A stretch of DNA of 9,953 bases from Bacteroidota bacterium (GTDB lineage Bacteria; Bacteroidota; Bacteroidia; Bacteroidales; Prolixibacteraceae): the NCBI GenBank assembly GCA_023488865.1, contig JAMDDG010000162.1, positions 5,268 through 15,220 of the forward strand, in the 5' to 3' direction. The notes below the pieces were generated by a model. It made no database searches, was not told the origin of the DNA, and saw only the letters and a list, made by a program, of their open reading frames with translations. This document shows positions 1 to 6,322 of this stretch, in pieces. The position numbers and the translations under genes are program-made. How positions within the stretch are numbered: the first letter of the stretch is position 1; each line of letters begins with the position of its first letter.

Positions 1-1
1 A

Positions 2-2362
2 GCACCGTTAAATCTTGTATATAGCCTGATTTTGCTGGCATACGTGGTGGTGGCCGTTTTTACGCCGCAAATGGAAGCGTTCGATTCCAACGGGCCAAAG
101 TTTTTGGCGCTGGCGGGGCTAAACCTCCTTACATTCGCTTTTCTTTTTACCCGGAAAGATTTTAAACAAAATAAAACCGTTAAATGGAGTTTCTTCCACA
201 GCTGGGCTGGCATTCTCTATGCTTTGTTAATGCTTATCTCCCTTCTTTCCTTTGTCAAATCGATCAACCTGAACGAATCGATTCTCCAGTTTAGCAAAAC
301 AATAACCATTTTCGTTTCCTGCTACTTGGTTGTTCTCATTATCTCTTTCGATAGAAGGTATCTGGAACCGCTGGCCATCGGCATGGTCCTATTCCTGATC
401 ATCGACAGCCTTTCTGTCTATTACCATATCGGGAAATACCTCAAAGGCGAGCTTGCCGACATTGAACTGATCAAAACGGTTTATTCAAATAAAAATGTCC
501 TTGCTGCTTCCATTTTCATCAAACTTCCATTCGCGCTTTGGCTGTTCACTTTTCACAAAGGATGGAAACAGAAATTGGCGCTGGCGGGATGGGGCATCAG
601 TTTATTATCCCTTTTTTTCCTGAGTTCCAGGGCATTTTACCTGGGGATTTTTGTTCTGTCGGTTACTTACCTTGTAAGTTTATGGGTGTTGTACCGCAGA
701 GAGGGACAAAACGCCTACCGGCGGAATATGGTACTTTATGCAGTAGTTCTAACCGCGTCAATCCTGTTGTTTACGGTCGTTCAGAAAAATTTATACCCTA
801 AACCGTCCATTTACAATGCCGGGATTATTGAGCGCTTAAGTCAGGCCAAACCAACAGAATACTCCACAGGTGAGCGTTTGGGAGGATGGAAAAGGTCATT
901 CGACGTGCTCAAAAAAGAACCGATGTTGGGTTGCGGACTGGGAAACTGGAAAATTGCCACCCTGCAAGAGGAGAACCAAACCAAGATCGATTTAACCTAT
1001 CAATACCGGGCGCACAACGATTTCATCGAAACTGCCACCGAAACGGGTGTTTTAGGCGGATCACTCTTTCTCGCCATTTTTATTCTCCTGACTTTGCCCT
1101 ATTTTAAATCCTTGTTAAAAAAAGAAGTAGAGGTACAAACCCTCAAACTTCTTTTTTTACCTGCCTTTGGTCTGATTGCTTATGCTTTCGACGCATTTTT
1201 CAATTTTCCGCACGACCGTCCCGAAATACAGGTCTTATTTGCTTTGTTTGCAGGTGTGGGAATTGCCCTGACACAAAACAACCCGCTAAACCTTTTATTT
1301 GCAAAAAAAAATCATTCGATTGAACCTGCTCAGGGAAAGTTGCTCAAAGAATCGGAGGGAAGGAACAAAATCCTGCCAAATACCTGGAAGGGCGCTTTAT
1401 TGGCGTTGATGCTCTTTTCGCTGTATATCCTTTTCTTGAATTTCCAGTCATTAAAGATGCAGAAAATTGTCTCAGACGAGATTTCGACCGGAAAATTAAG
1501 CGCAAGTTCTGATAAGATCATTCAGTGGTTTCCCTGGATACCCGACATCAACATCTTTGGCGAACCAATATCCGTCCAAAAAGCCAGGTACCTGCTCCAT
1601 GAAAGAAAGTTCTCCCAGGCTATTGCGTTGCTGGAAAAGGAAAATGCCAATCCTTACGATTCCCGGAGGGAATATTTTCTGGCTTCAGCCTATTTGTCGA
1701 CAGGTAAAACGGACAGTGCGCTTAGTTGGAATAAACGGGTACTACAACTGAAACCTTACCTTTTCGAAAACATTTCGATGATGTGTAATATCTACGAACA
1801 AACCGGTAAAATACAAGAAACCATCCCATTACTTGAAAAATATATCAGTCACGACAAATACAACAGCAAAGCCTGGTTACTAATCACCCAATACCTGGAT
1901 AAAAGCGGCGACCTGAAAAAAGCGTGTGCTTATAACGACTCAGCCTTCAGCTACCTTCCAACGGATGCCACCATCCTCCAGAACCGGGATTATCTAAATA
2001 CAAAGTTACTGGTCGCCCCCTACAACGACAGCTACGACAAGGCCGTTGCCAGCTACAAGGGAAAAGAGTACGAGATCGCTATCCAATTGTTTTCCGAATT
2101 GATTGACAAAGGGGTCAAACTTCCCAGATTATTTGAATACCGGGCATTTTGCTATTATTTTACCCAACAATACCAGGCCAGCCTTCAGGACATAGATCAT
2201 CTCTTCTCAACGGGAACGCGACAACCCAATTTGTTAAACCTGCGCGGGATTAATCTGCAAAATCTTGGCAAACAGGCCGAAGCCTGTTCCATGTTTAAGG
2301 AAGCGATGAAAGCAGGCGACCAGGAAGGAGCGGCCAACTTTAACAAGTTCTGCAAAAAGTAA
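2..2362 (+). CDS. O-antigen ligase/polymerase-like membrane protein with C-terminal TPR domain (5' end outside the window)
   Basis: The frame is open to the left edge; the first in-window start codon (TTG at 32) falls inside a membrane segment, so the true start lies upstream. Residues are counted from that TTG. About 13 hydrophobic segments lie between the edge and residue 470. A large hydrophilic loop at about 255-335 carries the Wzy_C/WaaL-type signature: EPMLGCGLGNWKI at 296-308, then RAHNDF with H327/N328 nearby (His codon at 1013), followed by GVLGG. An SSR motif (198-200) and NFPHDRPE after the loop are also typical of Bacteroidota members. From about 515 to the end there are TPR-like helical pairs, for example 517-535, 545-573, 580-602, 672-690 and 735-762, probably periplasmic. 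The family joins or transfers lipid-linked glycan units (O-antigen ligase or polymerase); ligase and polymerase cannot be told apart from sequence alone. It precedes the regulator by 136 bp and may belong to an earlier transcription unit. Confidence 0.85.
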   Translation, partial: APLNLVYSLILLAYVVVAVFTPQMEAFDSNGPKFLALAGLNLLTFAFLFTRKDFKQNKTVKWSFFHSWAGILYALLMLISLLSFVKSINLNESILQFSKTITIFVSCYLVVLIISFDRRYLEPLAIGMVLFLIIDSLSVYYHIGKYLKGELADIELIKTVYSNKNVLAASIFIKLPFALWLFTFHKGWKQKLALAGWGISLLSLFFLSSRAFYLGIFVLSVTYLVSLWVLYRREGQNAYRRNMVLYAVVLTASILLFTVVQKNLYPKPSIYNAGIIERLSQAKPTEYSTGERLGGWKRSFDVLKKEPMLGCGLGNWKIATLQEENQTKIDLTYQYRAHNDFIETATETGVLGGSLFLAIFILLTLPYFKSLLKKEVEVQTLKLLFLPAFGLIAYAFDAFFNFPHDRPEIQVLFALFAGVGIALTQNNPLNLLFAKKNHSIEPAQGKLLKESEGRNKILPNTWKGALLALMLFSLYILFLNFQSLKMQKIVSDEISTGKLSASSDKIIQWFPWIPDINIFGEPISVQKARYLLHERKFSQAIALLEKENANPYDSRREYFLASAYLSTGKTDSALSWNKRVLQLKPYLFENISMMCNIYEQTGKIQETIPLLEKYISHDKYNSKAWLLITQYLDKSGDLKKACAYNDSAFSYLPTDATILQNRDYLNTKLLVAPYNDSYDKAVASYKGKEYEIAIQLFSELIDKGVKLPRLFEYRAFCYYFTQQYQASLQDIDHLFSTGTRQPNLLNLRGINLQNLGKQAEACSMFKEAMKAGDQEGAANFNKFCKK

Positions 2363-2400
2363 GAAACCGATTGAAGCCATTCAACCGTCATTTGCTACCA

Positions 2401-2421
2401 TTGAATAAAAAAACTACTCAA
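2401..2421. promoter_or_regulatory. Putative operator, upstream dyad site
   Basis: Arms TTGAATA and TACTCAA are separated by 7 nt; the arms match as an inverted repeat at 6 of 7 positions. The same architecture recurs at 2464-2484, and the CTACTCAATA at 2414-2423 is an exact copy of 2477-2486. The distance between sites is 63 bp, about six helical turns, which would put both on one face of the DNA. The likely binder is the winged-helix protein encoded just downstream. This is inference from symmetry and spacing. Confidence 0.5.
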
Positions 2422-2442
2422 TACCCTAAAAAAACCGGCTAA

Positions 2443-2476
2443 TTTGCTTGTGTTTTAAATTTAATGAGTAATTTAG
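2443..2476 (+). promoter_or_regulatory. Possible Bacteroidota-type promoter for the regulator gene
   Basis: TTTG at 2443-2446 and TAATTTAG at 2469-2476 resemble the Bacteroidota -33 (TTTG) and -7 (TAnnTTTG) elements. The spacer is 22 nt, slightly longer than usual, and one -7 base differs. The -7 candidate lies inside the downstream dyad site (2464-2484), so a bound regulator would block it. The implied leader before ATG 2499 is very short, which weakens the call. Confidence 0.3.
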
Positions 2477-2484
2477 CTACTCAA
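2464..2484. promoter_or_regulatory. Putative operator, promoter-proximal dyad site
   Basis: Arms ATGAGTA and TACTCAA are separated by 7 nt, and TGAGTA/TACTCA is a perfect 6-bp inverted repeat. It has the same 7-7-7 layout as the site at 2401-2421 and lies 15 bp before the ATG of the regulator gene. Its position over the possible -7 element suggests autoregulation. Confidence 0.55.
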
Positions 2485-2498
2485 TAGACCTAAATACA

Positions 2499-3038
2499 AT
2501 GCTCGAAGATCTTATTACATCCAAGACCCGGATCAAGTTGCTGTTGAAGTTCTTCCTCAACAGCAGTACACAGGCTCACCTGCGGGGTTTGGAGAGCGAA
2601 TTTGGGGAATCAACCAATGCTATTCGTTTAGAGCTAAACCGGTTTGAACAGGCCGGATTATTAGTCTCGCACGAGGTTGGAAACCGCAGGGTGTATGCTG
2701 CGAATACCTCCTACCCGCTCTTCCCGGAAATAAAAAATCTGTTGCACAAACATTTGGGTATTGATCAGGTACTGGAACAAGTAGTTGAAAAACTGGGATC
2801 GTTGGAAAGAGTCTATCTGACCGGCACATTTGCCCACGGGACCGATGGCCCTAATATCGACGTGCTCCTGGTTGGGAACGATATTGATACCTCTTATTTG
2901 GACGTGTTGATCAGCAAGGCAAAGCCGCTGATCCAAAAAAATATATGTTATAAACTCATCGACTCACTTCAGTTTATAGCTGTTTACCAGGAGATGAGCC
3001 AAAAAGATATGCTGCTTTTGTGGCAGCACAAAAACTAA
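2499..3038 (+). CDS. Winged-helix transcriptional regulator with degenerate nucleotidyltransferase-like domain
   Basis: 179 aa. Residues about 5-70 form a winged-helix DNA-binding domain of ArsR/MarR type: helices at 8-22 and 26-35, a recognition helix around 38-53 (STNAIRLELNRFEQAGLL), and a wing with VGNRRVYAAN at 60-69. The second half resembles the small MNT/KNTase-like nucleotidyltransferase fold. GTFAHG (109-114) is the counterpart of GSxARG, and NID (119-121) stands where active enzymes have DID or DxD. The first acidic residue is Asn119, so catalysis is doubtful and the domain may be a ligand or interaction module. Proteins of this build are often found at the head of Bacteroidota polysaccharide loci, which fits this position. 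Two matching dyad sites in front of the gene suggest it binds its own promoter region. The ATG lacks a Shine-Dalgarno sequence, as is usual in this phylum. Confidence 0.8.
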   Translation: MLEDLITSKTRIKLLLKFFLNSSTQAHLRGLESEFGESTNAIRLELNRFEQAGLLVSHEVGNRRVYAANTSYPLFPEIKNLLHKHLGIDQVLEQVVEKLGSLERVYLTGTFAHGTDGPNIDVLLVGNDIDTSYLDVLISKAKPLIQKNICYKLIDSLQFIAVYQEMSQKDMLLLWQHKN

Positions 3039-3067
3039 GCCGGCGTCAGCCTTCGGGTTACTCCGGC
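3039..3067 (+). other. Hairpin directly after the regulator stop codon
   Basis: GCCGG (3039-3043) pairs with CCGGC (3063-3067). Inside, AGCC (3048-3051) and GGTT (3056-3059) close a stable C(TTCG)G tetraloop. It begins on the base after TAA. There is no T-run after it, so it is not a standard intrinsic terminator; it may protect the 3' end, pause transcription or be a remnant of a repeat. Confidence 0.4.
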
Positions 3068-3133
3068 ATTATGTCATAAGCATCAAATAGCAGTCCTTTC
3101 GATAAGGAAGATGGGACTGAGGAGGCGGAGCTG

Positions 3134-3275
3134 TGGGACGAAGGGGACGAAGGGGACGACGGAATGACGGAAAGACGGAGGGACGGAAAGGAGCACCGGT
3201 CCCTGAGCTTGTCGAAGGGCAGACGGAGAGGACGGAAAGACGGAGGGACTGAGAGAAGGGCGGACGGAAAGGACA
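3134..3275. repeat. Purine-rich tandem repeat region: 9-bp GGGGACGAA and 8-bp GACGGA units
   Basis: Three 9-mers of GGGGACGAA type occupy 3134-3160. They are followed by GACGGA at 3158, 3166, 3174 and 3182 with an exact 8-bp period, then again at 3222, 3231, 3239 and 3263. The + strand is almost free of pyrimidines apart from the C in each unit. A REP-like element (3197-3220) interrupts the array. The complement of the same octamer occurs inside the Wzi gene (9503-9542). Open frames across it on either strand give low-complexity Pro/Ser/Arg-rich translations and are not credible genes. Confidence 0.85.
3197..3220 (+). repeat. REP-like element, copy 1
   Basis: Contains CCCTGAGCTTGTCGAAGGG with CCCT/AGGG ends. 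A 24-nt stretch is identical to 3499-3522. A related form in the opposite orientation (CCCTTCGACTTCGCTCAGGG) occurs inside the Wzi gene at 9438. Elements of this type are common short dispersed repeats in Bacteroidota genomes (established knowledge, from memory). Confidence 0.85.
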
Positions 3276-3276
3276 A

Positions 3277-3314
3277 AATTTTCAAATTGGGAAATGTGGA
3301 AATGTGGAAATTGG
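3277..3314. repeat. Short AT-rich repeat with GAAATGTG units
   Basis: GAAATGTG at 3291-3298 and 3299-3306 is followed by the related GAAATTGG at 3307-3314, after an AATTTTCAAATTGG lead. It resembles a dispersed intergenic repeat type seen in Bacteroidota, and no gene is visible across it. Confidence 0.6.
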
Positions 3315-3368
3315 CAGAGGTTCGTTGCGAAATTTCCTGGCCATAATTTCGAATTCTCATGTAATCTT

Positions 3369-3467
3369 ACCCCGGACGGGGTTAAACATGAATCGAAGAT
3401 CGGCGTAGCCAATAACCCCCGGTGAAACCGGGGGATCAGAAATACAAATCAACCCACCGTCCGCGGT
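3369..3467. repeat. Cluster of three GC-rich hairpins
   Basis: Hairpin 1: ACCCCG (3369-3374), GA, CGGGGT (3377-3382). Hairpin 2: CCCCCGGT (3416-3423), GAA, ACCGGGGG (3427-3434), a perfect 8-bp stem. Hairpin 3: ACCG (3456-3459) and CGGT (3464-3467). The group lies in the gap between the regulator and the GT32 gene and looks like a dispersed intergenic repeat unit. No T-run follows the stems, so intrinsic termination is not shown. Confidence 0.65.
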
Positions 3468-3498
3468 AGCAGGTTGTTAAAACGTTCGGTCACGATTT

Positions 3499-3522
3499 CG
3501 GTCCCTGAGCTTGTCGAAGGGC
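3499..3522 (+). repeat. REP-like element, copy 2
   Basis: Identical over 24 nt to 3197-3220 and, like it, followed within a few bases by a GACGGA unit (3524-3529). The pairing of REP-like element and GACGGA unit therefore occurs twice in this gap. The remaining 65 bp up to the GT32 start show only short A/G-rich words and no clear promoter. Confidence 0.85.
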
Positions 3523-3587
3523 GGACGGAAGGAACTAAAGATCGAAAGATGGAAAAATGAGAAAATGAGACTCCAATTCAAAAATCA

Positions 3588-4334
3588 ATGATTCCCAAAC
3601 GATTGCATCATGTCTGGCTGAGCGGGGATCCGTTGCCTGAATTGATGGTTCAGTGCAGAGACTCCTGGACGAAATGGTTGCCGGATTATGAATGGGTTTT
3701 ATGGGACCAAAAAAAAATTGAAGGGATAGAAAATGAATGGTTAAAACAAACCCTCCAAACCCGCAATTATGCTTTCGCCACCGATTTTATCCGTATACAT
3801 GCCTTATACAATTATGGAGGAATTTACCTCGATGCAGATGTGGAGATGACCGGATCCCTGGATCCATTTTTAAAACACCCGTTTTTTATCGGATTTGAGT
3901 TCAACGACGACCTGGAACCTGCCGTATTCGGATCAGTTGCCGGTCATCCCCTGCTTAAAGACCTACTGGAATATTATCAGCAAAGAAATTTCATCAAAGA
4001 GAACAAGCAATGCGACCTTCGGCCACTGCCCCTGATCTTTAATGAGAAAGCAATAAAATTCGGGTTCAGTCCGAACGGCAAACCTCAGCTATTAAAAGAG
4101 GGGATACAGGTTTATCCCTGCGAATATTTCTCTCCAAAGAATCTCTTTTTCAAAGAGTTTAAGACCACCGACAAGACCGTCGCCATTCACCACCTTGTCT
4201 CAGGTTGGGTAAAAAAAGGGTGGGGACACAAAAGCAAAATATTATTTCACCAACTTTTATATATCATCGGAGGTAAACGGTTCCATGCAAGGGTCGTTTC
4301 CATCATCCGCCGATACCTAGTGTCCTTTGTGTAA
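3588..4334 (+). CDS. Glycosyltransferase family 32 (DXD-containing sugar transferase)
   Basis: 248 aa. It opens with MIPKRLHHVWLSGDPLPE, the standard GT32 beginning, so the ATG is secure. It then has SW..W.PDYEW.LWD (26-40), the YAFATDFIRIHALYNYGGIYLDAD segment ending in the metal-binding DAD at 82-84, and a C-terminal HH-x5-W (201-202 and 207). These match the Gly_transf_sug/OCH1-like fold, which uses a nucleotide-sugar donor and a divalent cation. There is no signal peptide; the protein is probably a cytoplasmic or membrane-associated enzyme acting on a lipid-linked acceptor, helped by the basic, hydrophobic C-terminus (218-248). The sugar cannot be predicted. It is the first enzyme gene after the regulator, beyond a 549-bp repeat-filled gap. 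The last codons and the TAA lie in a CTTTGTG repeat, so the C-terminus may have been set by that element. Confidence 0.9.
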   Translation: MIPKRLHHVWLSGDPLPELMVQCRDSWTKWLPDYEWVLWDQKKIEGIENEWLKQTLQTRNYAFATDFIRIHALYNYGGIYLDADVEMTGSLDPFLKHPFFIGFEFNDDLEPAVFGSVAGHPLLKDLLEYYQQRNFIKENKQCDLRPLPLIFNEKAIKFGFSPNGKPQLLKEGIQVYPCEYFSPKNLFFKEFKTTDKTVAIHHLVSGWVKKGWGHKSKILFHQLLYIIGGKRFHARVVSIIRRYLVSFV

Positions 4335-4410
4335 ACCTTTGTGCCCTTCGTGGTTAAGTTCTAAATTCACCACAAAGGACTCAAAGTGCAGCACAAAGGA
4401 GACACAAAGA
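4319..4410. repeat. CTTTGTG/CACAAAG inverted repeat element, copy 1
   Basis: The left arm (about 4319-4357) contains CCTTTGTG, CTTTGTGCCCTTCGTGGTTA and similar words. The right arm (about 4367-4410) contains TTCACCACAAAGGACTCAAAG and CACAAAGGAGACACAAAG. The arms can fold into a long imperfect hairpin with a short AT-rich loop. It covers the stop codon of the GT32 gene. A diverged copy sits after the flippase gene (9083-9181). It may act as a transcription end or mRNA 3'-end structure, but this is not shown. Confidence 0.8.
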
Positions 4411-4440
4411 ACCTCTGAACTCAATACAACATAAATAACT

Positions 4441-4458
4441 AATTGTCAATTGACAATT
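4441..4458. repeat. Perfect 18-bp palindrome over the GT2 start codon
   Basis: AATTGTCAATTGACAATT reads the same on both strands. The proposed ATG of the first GT2 gene (4450-4452) lies in its right half. It could be an operator, a start-site hairpin in mRNA, or a fragment of a dispersed repeat. Confidence 0.85.
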
Positions 4459-5334
4459 TTCAAAATCAACCTCACATTGAATTTGCCAGGCACTTCTAAC
4501 CACACCCTAATCTCCGCTAATTCATTGCCCTTATTTTCTGTTCTGATAGCAGTCTATAACCAGGAGCAGCCCGAGCGGTTGAAAATGGCTTTGGAAAGTA
4601 TCTGGGACAAACAGGCTTTAAAACCTTCAGAGATCGTATTAGTTAAAGATGGCCCGTTAACAGAGGAATTGGATAAAGTAGTAGATCAGTTCAAAAAAAA
4701 AGCGCCGTTAAAAGTCATTTCTTTGGAGCAAAACCATGGGCTGGGATATGCCCTGGCATACGGATTGAATTATTGCAGCCAGGAACTGGTAGCCAGGATG
4801 GACAGCGACGACTTGTCAAAACCGGATCGGTTCGAAAAGCAAATCAGCTTCATGAAGGAACACCCGGAAGTGGATATTGTTGGGACAAACATTGAGGAGT
4901 TTGATCATCACCCTACAGAGATTCGTTCGCACCGACGACTTCCGTCCACCTTTTCAAAATTAAAATTGTTCTCCAAAAAGAGAAGCCCGTTCAACCACAT
5001 GACGGTAGTTTTTAAAAAAACCGCGGTGCTGGAGGCAGGAAATTACCAGCCCTTTCATGTGTATGAAGACTATTATCTCTGGGTAAGGATGATCCAAAAC
5101 GGCGCGCAGATGGCCAATATCCCGGAGTATTTAGTCACTGCCAGATTAGACGACAGTCAGCTGGTCCGCAGACATGGGAGCTATATTTTTCAGCAGGAGG
5201 TGAAATTGCAGAAAGAAATGCTTCAACTACATTTCATCAACAAATGGGAATATTTCAGAAACCTTGTTTTAAGGGCTTATCCGCGATTGCTTCCTTTCTG
5301 GGTACTAAAAATTATTTATAAGGTACTGCATTAA
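4450..5334 (+). CDS. GT2 family glycosyltransferase, AmsE-like
   Basis: 294 aa from ATG 4450. The GT-A domain starts at LFSVLIAVYNQEQ (28-40). It continues with EIVLVKDGP (61-69), a GLGYALAYGL segment (97-106), the metal/nucleotide motif ARMDSDD (115-121), and YEDYYLWVRM (205-214), which holds the likely catalytic acidic pair. The pattern (SVLIAVYN, ALxSIWDQ, VKDGPL, ARMDSDD, NHMTVVFKK) is close to AmsE-type enzymes that add a sugar to exopolysaccharide repeat units. The first 27 residues look unlike the family, and the ATG lies in a palindrome. A TTG at 4525 would give MPLFSVLIAVYN, a more usual start, so the true start is uncertain. The C-terminus (270-294) is basic and hydrophobic, probably membrane-associated. 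It is followed within 35 bp by the next GT2 gene. Confidence 0.88.
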   Translation: MTIFKINLTLNLPGTSNHTLISANSLPLFSVLIAVYNQEQPERLKMALESIWDKQALKPSEIVLVKDGPLTEELDKVVDQFKKKAPLKVISLEQNHGLGYALAYGLNYCSQELVARMDSDDLSKPDRFEKQISFMKEHPEVDIVGTNIEEFDHHPTEIRSHRRLPSTFSKLKLFSKKRSPFNHMTVVFKKTAVLEAGNYQPFHVYEDYYLWVRMIQNGAQMANIPEYLVTARLDDSQLVRRHGSYIFQQEVKLQKEMLQLHFINKWEYFRNLVLRAYPRLLPFWVLKIIYKVLH

Positions 5335-5335
5335 G

Positions 5336-5363
5336 AAATCCAAAATCGAAAATCCAAAATCGA
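5336..5363. repeat. 14-bp tandem repeat (two exact units)
   Basis: AAATCCAAAATCGA occurs at 5336-5349 and 5350-5363, with a further AAATT start after it. It lies immediately after the stop of the first GT2 gene and immediately before the conserved N-terminus of the second, where a start codon would be expected. It resembles dispersed AAATCC/AAATCG repeats found between Bacteroidota genes (from memory). Confidence 0.85.
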
Positions 5364-5365
5364 AA

Positions 5366-6322
5366 ATTTCTGATAAACTGGTCAGCATCGTCGTTACGAG
5401 CTATAACCATGCAGACTTCCTTCAGCAACGTTTGGATAGCCTGCTTACACAGACTTATCCCGACATTGAGATAATTGTTGTCGATGATTGCTCGACAGAT
5501 CGAAGTCGCGAATACCTGAATACTTACAAGTCTCATCCTAAAGTCAGTCTCTTCTTTCTGGAAAGCAACAATGGCTATGTTCATGCCTCCAATTATGGAG
5601 TGAGCAAGGCCAATGGGGAATACATCATTTTTGCCGAATGTGACGATTTTTCAGAGCCCGATCAGATAGACTCCCTCTATCAGGCAATAACGACAAACAA
5701 CAATATTGGCGTTGCATGGTCCGGTAGTCACCTGACAGATGAGACAGGTAATATAATTGGTACTGATTTTCCAATAAGGAGTACCGCTTTTCAGAATTAT
5801 TGCCGGACAGATGTTCAGGTCCCGGGATGGATGGTACTCAAATTTATGATGCACTCCAATGTGGTTCCCAATATGAGTACGGCCATGTTTAAAAAATCCT
5901 TGTTTACACGGATTGGCGGACTTTCAGAAAAATACAAATTAAGCGCCGATCTTGATTTTTGGGTACGCATGGCTGAAGTTGGTGACTTTTACTACCTGAA
6001 AAAGCCTTTGAACAATTTCAGGACCCATCCTGATTCAGTCAGAAATCATTTAGGGACATCCGTTCAGTTGATTGAAATGATAGATATTATCAGTCACCTG
6101 AAAAAAAAAGTCAAAAGGACATTAAAAGAAAAAATAGAACTAAAAATGCATCTGGGAAATTTGTGGTTCTATTATGCTAAAAATGAATTCCATTCATTTT
6201 ACAAAACCTTTGTAACCGTTTTGACAAATACATTCAGACAAGAGCCATTACTGCTGTTTTTCATGCTTTTAAGTTTTCCCGTTTTATCCGTCAAAAAAAT
6301 TGGGAAGCTTCTGAATCCATGA
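5366..6322 (+). CDS. GT2 family glycosyltransferase with no canonical start codon
   Basis: About 318 aa if begun at ATT 5366 (numbering from there). The GT-A core begins at KLVSIVVTSYNH (4-15). It continues with IEIIVVDDCSTDRS (34-47), the DxD-equivalent AECDDF (90-95), GGLSEKY (184-190), SADLDFWVRMA (193-203) with the acidic motif, and FRTHPDSVRNH (218-228). The C-terminal 60 residues include a hydrophobic stretch (LLLFFMLLSFPVL). No ATG, GTG or in-frame TTG exists between the upstream stop (5306-5308) and the conserved SIVVTSYN. The first TTG (5432) would remove the first beta strand and nucleotide-binding region. Candidates are ATT 5366, CTG 5378 or ATT 5330; a lost start, a sequence error or a fused product are alternatives. 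The 3' end overlaps the next gene by ATGA, implying coupled translation. Function as a glycosyltransferase is clear, the sugar is not. Confidence 0.8.
   Translation: MSDKLVSIVVTSYNHADFLQQRLDSLLTQTYPDIEIIVVDDCSTDRSREYLNTYKSHPKVSLFFLESNNGYVHASNYGVSKANGEYIIFAECDDFSEPDQIDSLYQAITTNNNIGVAWSGSHLTDETGNIIGTDFPIRSTAFQNYCRTDVQVPGWMVLKFMMHSNVVPNMSTAMFKKSLFTRIGGLSEKYKLSADLDFWVRMAEVGDFYYLKKPLNNFRTHPDSVRNHLGTSVQLIEMIDIISHLKKKVKRTLKEKIELKMHLGNLWFYYAKNEFHSFYKTFVTVLTNTFRQEPLLLFFMLLSFPVLSVKKIGKLLNP

Noticed and set aside
3058..3412. Overlapping open frames on both strands in the regulator-GT32 gap
   Set aside because: Translations are low-complexity Pro/Ser/Arg/Phe repeats that simply read the GACGGA and REP-like repeats; no domain, no context.
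4419..4427. ACTCAATAC before the first GT2 gene, matching part of the regulator's dyad sites
   Set aside because: Only a half-site; no opposite arm at the 7-nt spacing, so chance is likely.
5312..5584. Reverse-strand open frame over the GT2-GT2 junction
   Set aside because: Its end reads the 14-bp repeat (Phe/Arg/Trp-rich) and the rest is antisense to a clear GT2 domain.
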